64,000 nt of DNA, taken from assembly GCF_004770055.1 (NCBI RefSeq), contig NZ_RQEP01000012.1, positions 124,001 through 188,000 on the forward strand, given 5' to 3'. Source of the stretch: Leptospira semungkisensis (lineage in GTDB: Bacteria; Spirochaetota; Leptospiria; Leptospirales; Leptospiraceae). The notes beneath the pieces were generated by a model. That model was not told where the DNA came from. It searched no databases and worked only from the letters and a program-made list of their open reading frames with translations. Positions 63,213-64,000 of this stretch are shown in pieces. Each line of letters starts with the position of its first letter. Within the stretch, counting starts at the first letter, position 1. The translations under genes were made by a program, and so were the position numbers.

Positions 63213-63791
63213 CTATTTTGCGTGTACAAGCAACTCAGGAATATTGATAGAATCGGGATGCTCTGAGAAACGAGGAAAGATTGCCCGGATTTTAGGGGAA
63301 TCATCCACCCAGATCAAAGCAGGTTGGTATTTCATACTTCCTAATTCGGGAATGATATACGCTTGGATCCCGAATGCTCTCGCTAGCTCCATGGCGGCAC
63401 CAGAACCTTTCGGGCTCAAGAATACGATTTTCTCTCCGAACTCCCCAAAGATATTCTTTAGATCCTCGTAGTGATCTTTCTCAGGCGTTAAAGTGATGAA
63501 TACGAACTGTGTTCCTACTGGAGCGGATTCCTGAAAATGAGCCAAGAATTTTCTAAGATCTTTCTTATTCCTCTCAGGAGAATCAAATAAACCGAAATAC
63601 AACAGAGTTTGTCTTCCGCTCAAAACATTCTTGAGTAAGACGGATTCTTGGTTCTTCCCCAAAAATACAGTCTCGTTCGGAACGTCCTTCTCTGCGAATA
63701 CCATGTTGGCATCTCTATGGAATAAAAGGAAGAGTATAGGTAGGATCGCGATCGTTGCAGTTAAGAAGAGTTTCCAGCGATTTGATTCCAT
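63213..63791 (-). CDS. SCO1/SenC-fold protein lacking copper ligands
   Basis: A 192-aa membrane-anchored thioredoxin-fold protein. Helix at 8-24; then LLYFGLFDSPERNKKDLRKF at about 63-82, where SCO proteins have GYTxCPDxCP, so both copper-binding cysteines are absent, and no later His in the usual position (QPALIWVDDSPKI) was found. FVFITLTPEKDHYEDLKNIF matches the SCO VDPERD region. The fold assignment is moderate; if correct this is a cofactor-free relative, perhaps structural or regulatory in cytochrome oxidase assembly. The gene lies 126 bases upstream of the exported 150-aa gene's 5' end on the same strand. Confidence 0.7.
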   Translation of the reverse strand: MESNRWKLFLTATIAILPILFLLFHRDANMVFAEKDVPNETVFLGKNQESVLLKNVLSGRQTLLYFGLFDSPERNKKDLRKFLAHFQESAPVGTQFVFITLTPEKDHYEDLKNIFGEFGEKIVFLSPKGSGAAMELARAFGIQAYIIPELGSMKYQPALIWVDDSPKIRAIFPRFSEHPDSINIPELLVHAK

Positions 63792-64000
63792 GCTCTAAGA
63801 ACAAGAGACGCAAGGGGGCTTAAAACCGCAGCAGTATTCTTTGGATAAGGCCCTGATTTTTTATGGAATGTTGCTAGTAAAATTTACAGCAAGAGTGGAA
63901 TTCTGGATAGAATTGCCTTACTTATGACGTCGGAAATTAATTATCTCTCAACTCGAAGTGAACCGGGACTCTATGGTTCATTCTTGTAGGACGTCCTTTT
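63792..64000. other. Right-end region, no gene seen
   Basis: These 209 bases hold only short open frames (an ATG near 63923 reaches a stop after 21 codons). They may contain the promoter of the SCO-like gene and upstream sequence of a gene beyond the window. Confidence 0.4.

Noticed and set aside
1..64000. CRISPR arrays, prophage or genomic island with integrase
   Set aside because: No spaced direct repeats and no phage structural genes were seen; the recombinase at 49635 is surrounded by ordinary chromosomal genes.

Overview
The window looks like Leptospira chromosome. Pointers are leptospiral-type lipoproteins with loose lipoboxes, a DUF1564-like protein, 7TMR-DISM sensors, many class III cyclase, GGDEF, EAL, RsbU and RsbW-type signalling proteins, an ethylmalonyl-CoA-mutase-like enzyme with MeaB, a eukaryotic-type UDP-glucose pyrophosphorylase, moderate GC content and frequent convergent genes with almost no spacing. 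Species cannot be fixed from the sequence alone. No rRNA, recognisable tRNA, IS element, prophage or CRISPR array was seen.

Layout. 1-6.9 kb: truncated Cache-type sensor, small unknown protein, fatty acyl desaturase, exported caspase-like/ankyrin protein, MeaB GTPase and B12-dependent acyl-CoA mutase. 7-16.2 kb: polytopic membrane protein with a methyltransferase, NAPE-PLD-like lipoprotein, haloalkane dehalogenase, crotonase, sodium/solute symporter, diguanylate cyclase, MFS exporter. 16.2-25.6 kb: the least ordinary stretch. It has a 0.6-kb gene-poor interval with a strong promoter-like site, a perfect Shine-Dalgarno, a 17-codon ORF and alternative hairpins; then patatin lipase plus endoglycoceramidase-like GH5, small lipoproteins, an ECF sigma/FecR/membrane protein set, an orphan DNA methyltransferase, a second FecR protein and a DUF1564-like protein. 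25.6-32.4 kb: a methionine-cycle operon (SahR-like ArsR-methyltransferase regulator with a perfect 16-bp palindrome upstream, ahcY, 7Fe ferredoxin, metH) and a small unknown gene. 32.4-50.5 kb: exported proteins, phosphofructokinase, RsbU phosphatase, argB, two SDRs, M61 peptidase, peroxiredoxin, 7TM adenylate cyclase, metallo-beta-lactamase-fold protein, TRIC-like channel, PLP enzyme, GPH symporter, divergent tyrosine recombinase. 50.7-64 kb: shikimate kinase, HDOD, CheD, TraB, DISM-PAS-ATPase sensor, FlgO-like lipoprotein, UGPase, divergent EAL protein, secreted papain-like protease with four FnIII-like domains, and a SCO-fold protein lacking copper ligands.

Genes that appear to work together: SahR-AhcY-ferredoxin-MetH recycle S-adenosylhomocysteine to methionine; mutase and MeaB handle a C4/C5 branched acyl-CoA; patatin and the GH5 enzyme could strip complex lipids; the RsbU phosphatase and RsbW-like sensor suggest partner-switching control; cyclase, GGDEF and EAL proteins suggest cyclic-nucleotide signalling.

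The most unusual pattern is an 18-19-bp motif (TTTGTAGTAWCTTCGACAA and its complement) found ten times between 16.5 and 33.2 kb, inside genes, at gene ends and between genes, and not found at comparable quality elsewhere in the window. All function calls come from reading protein motifs by eye; no database search was possible.
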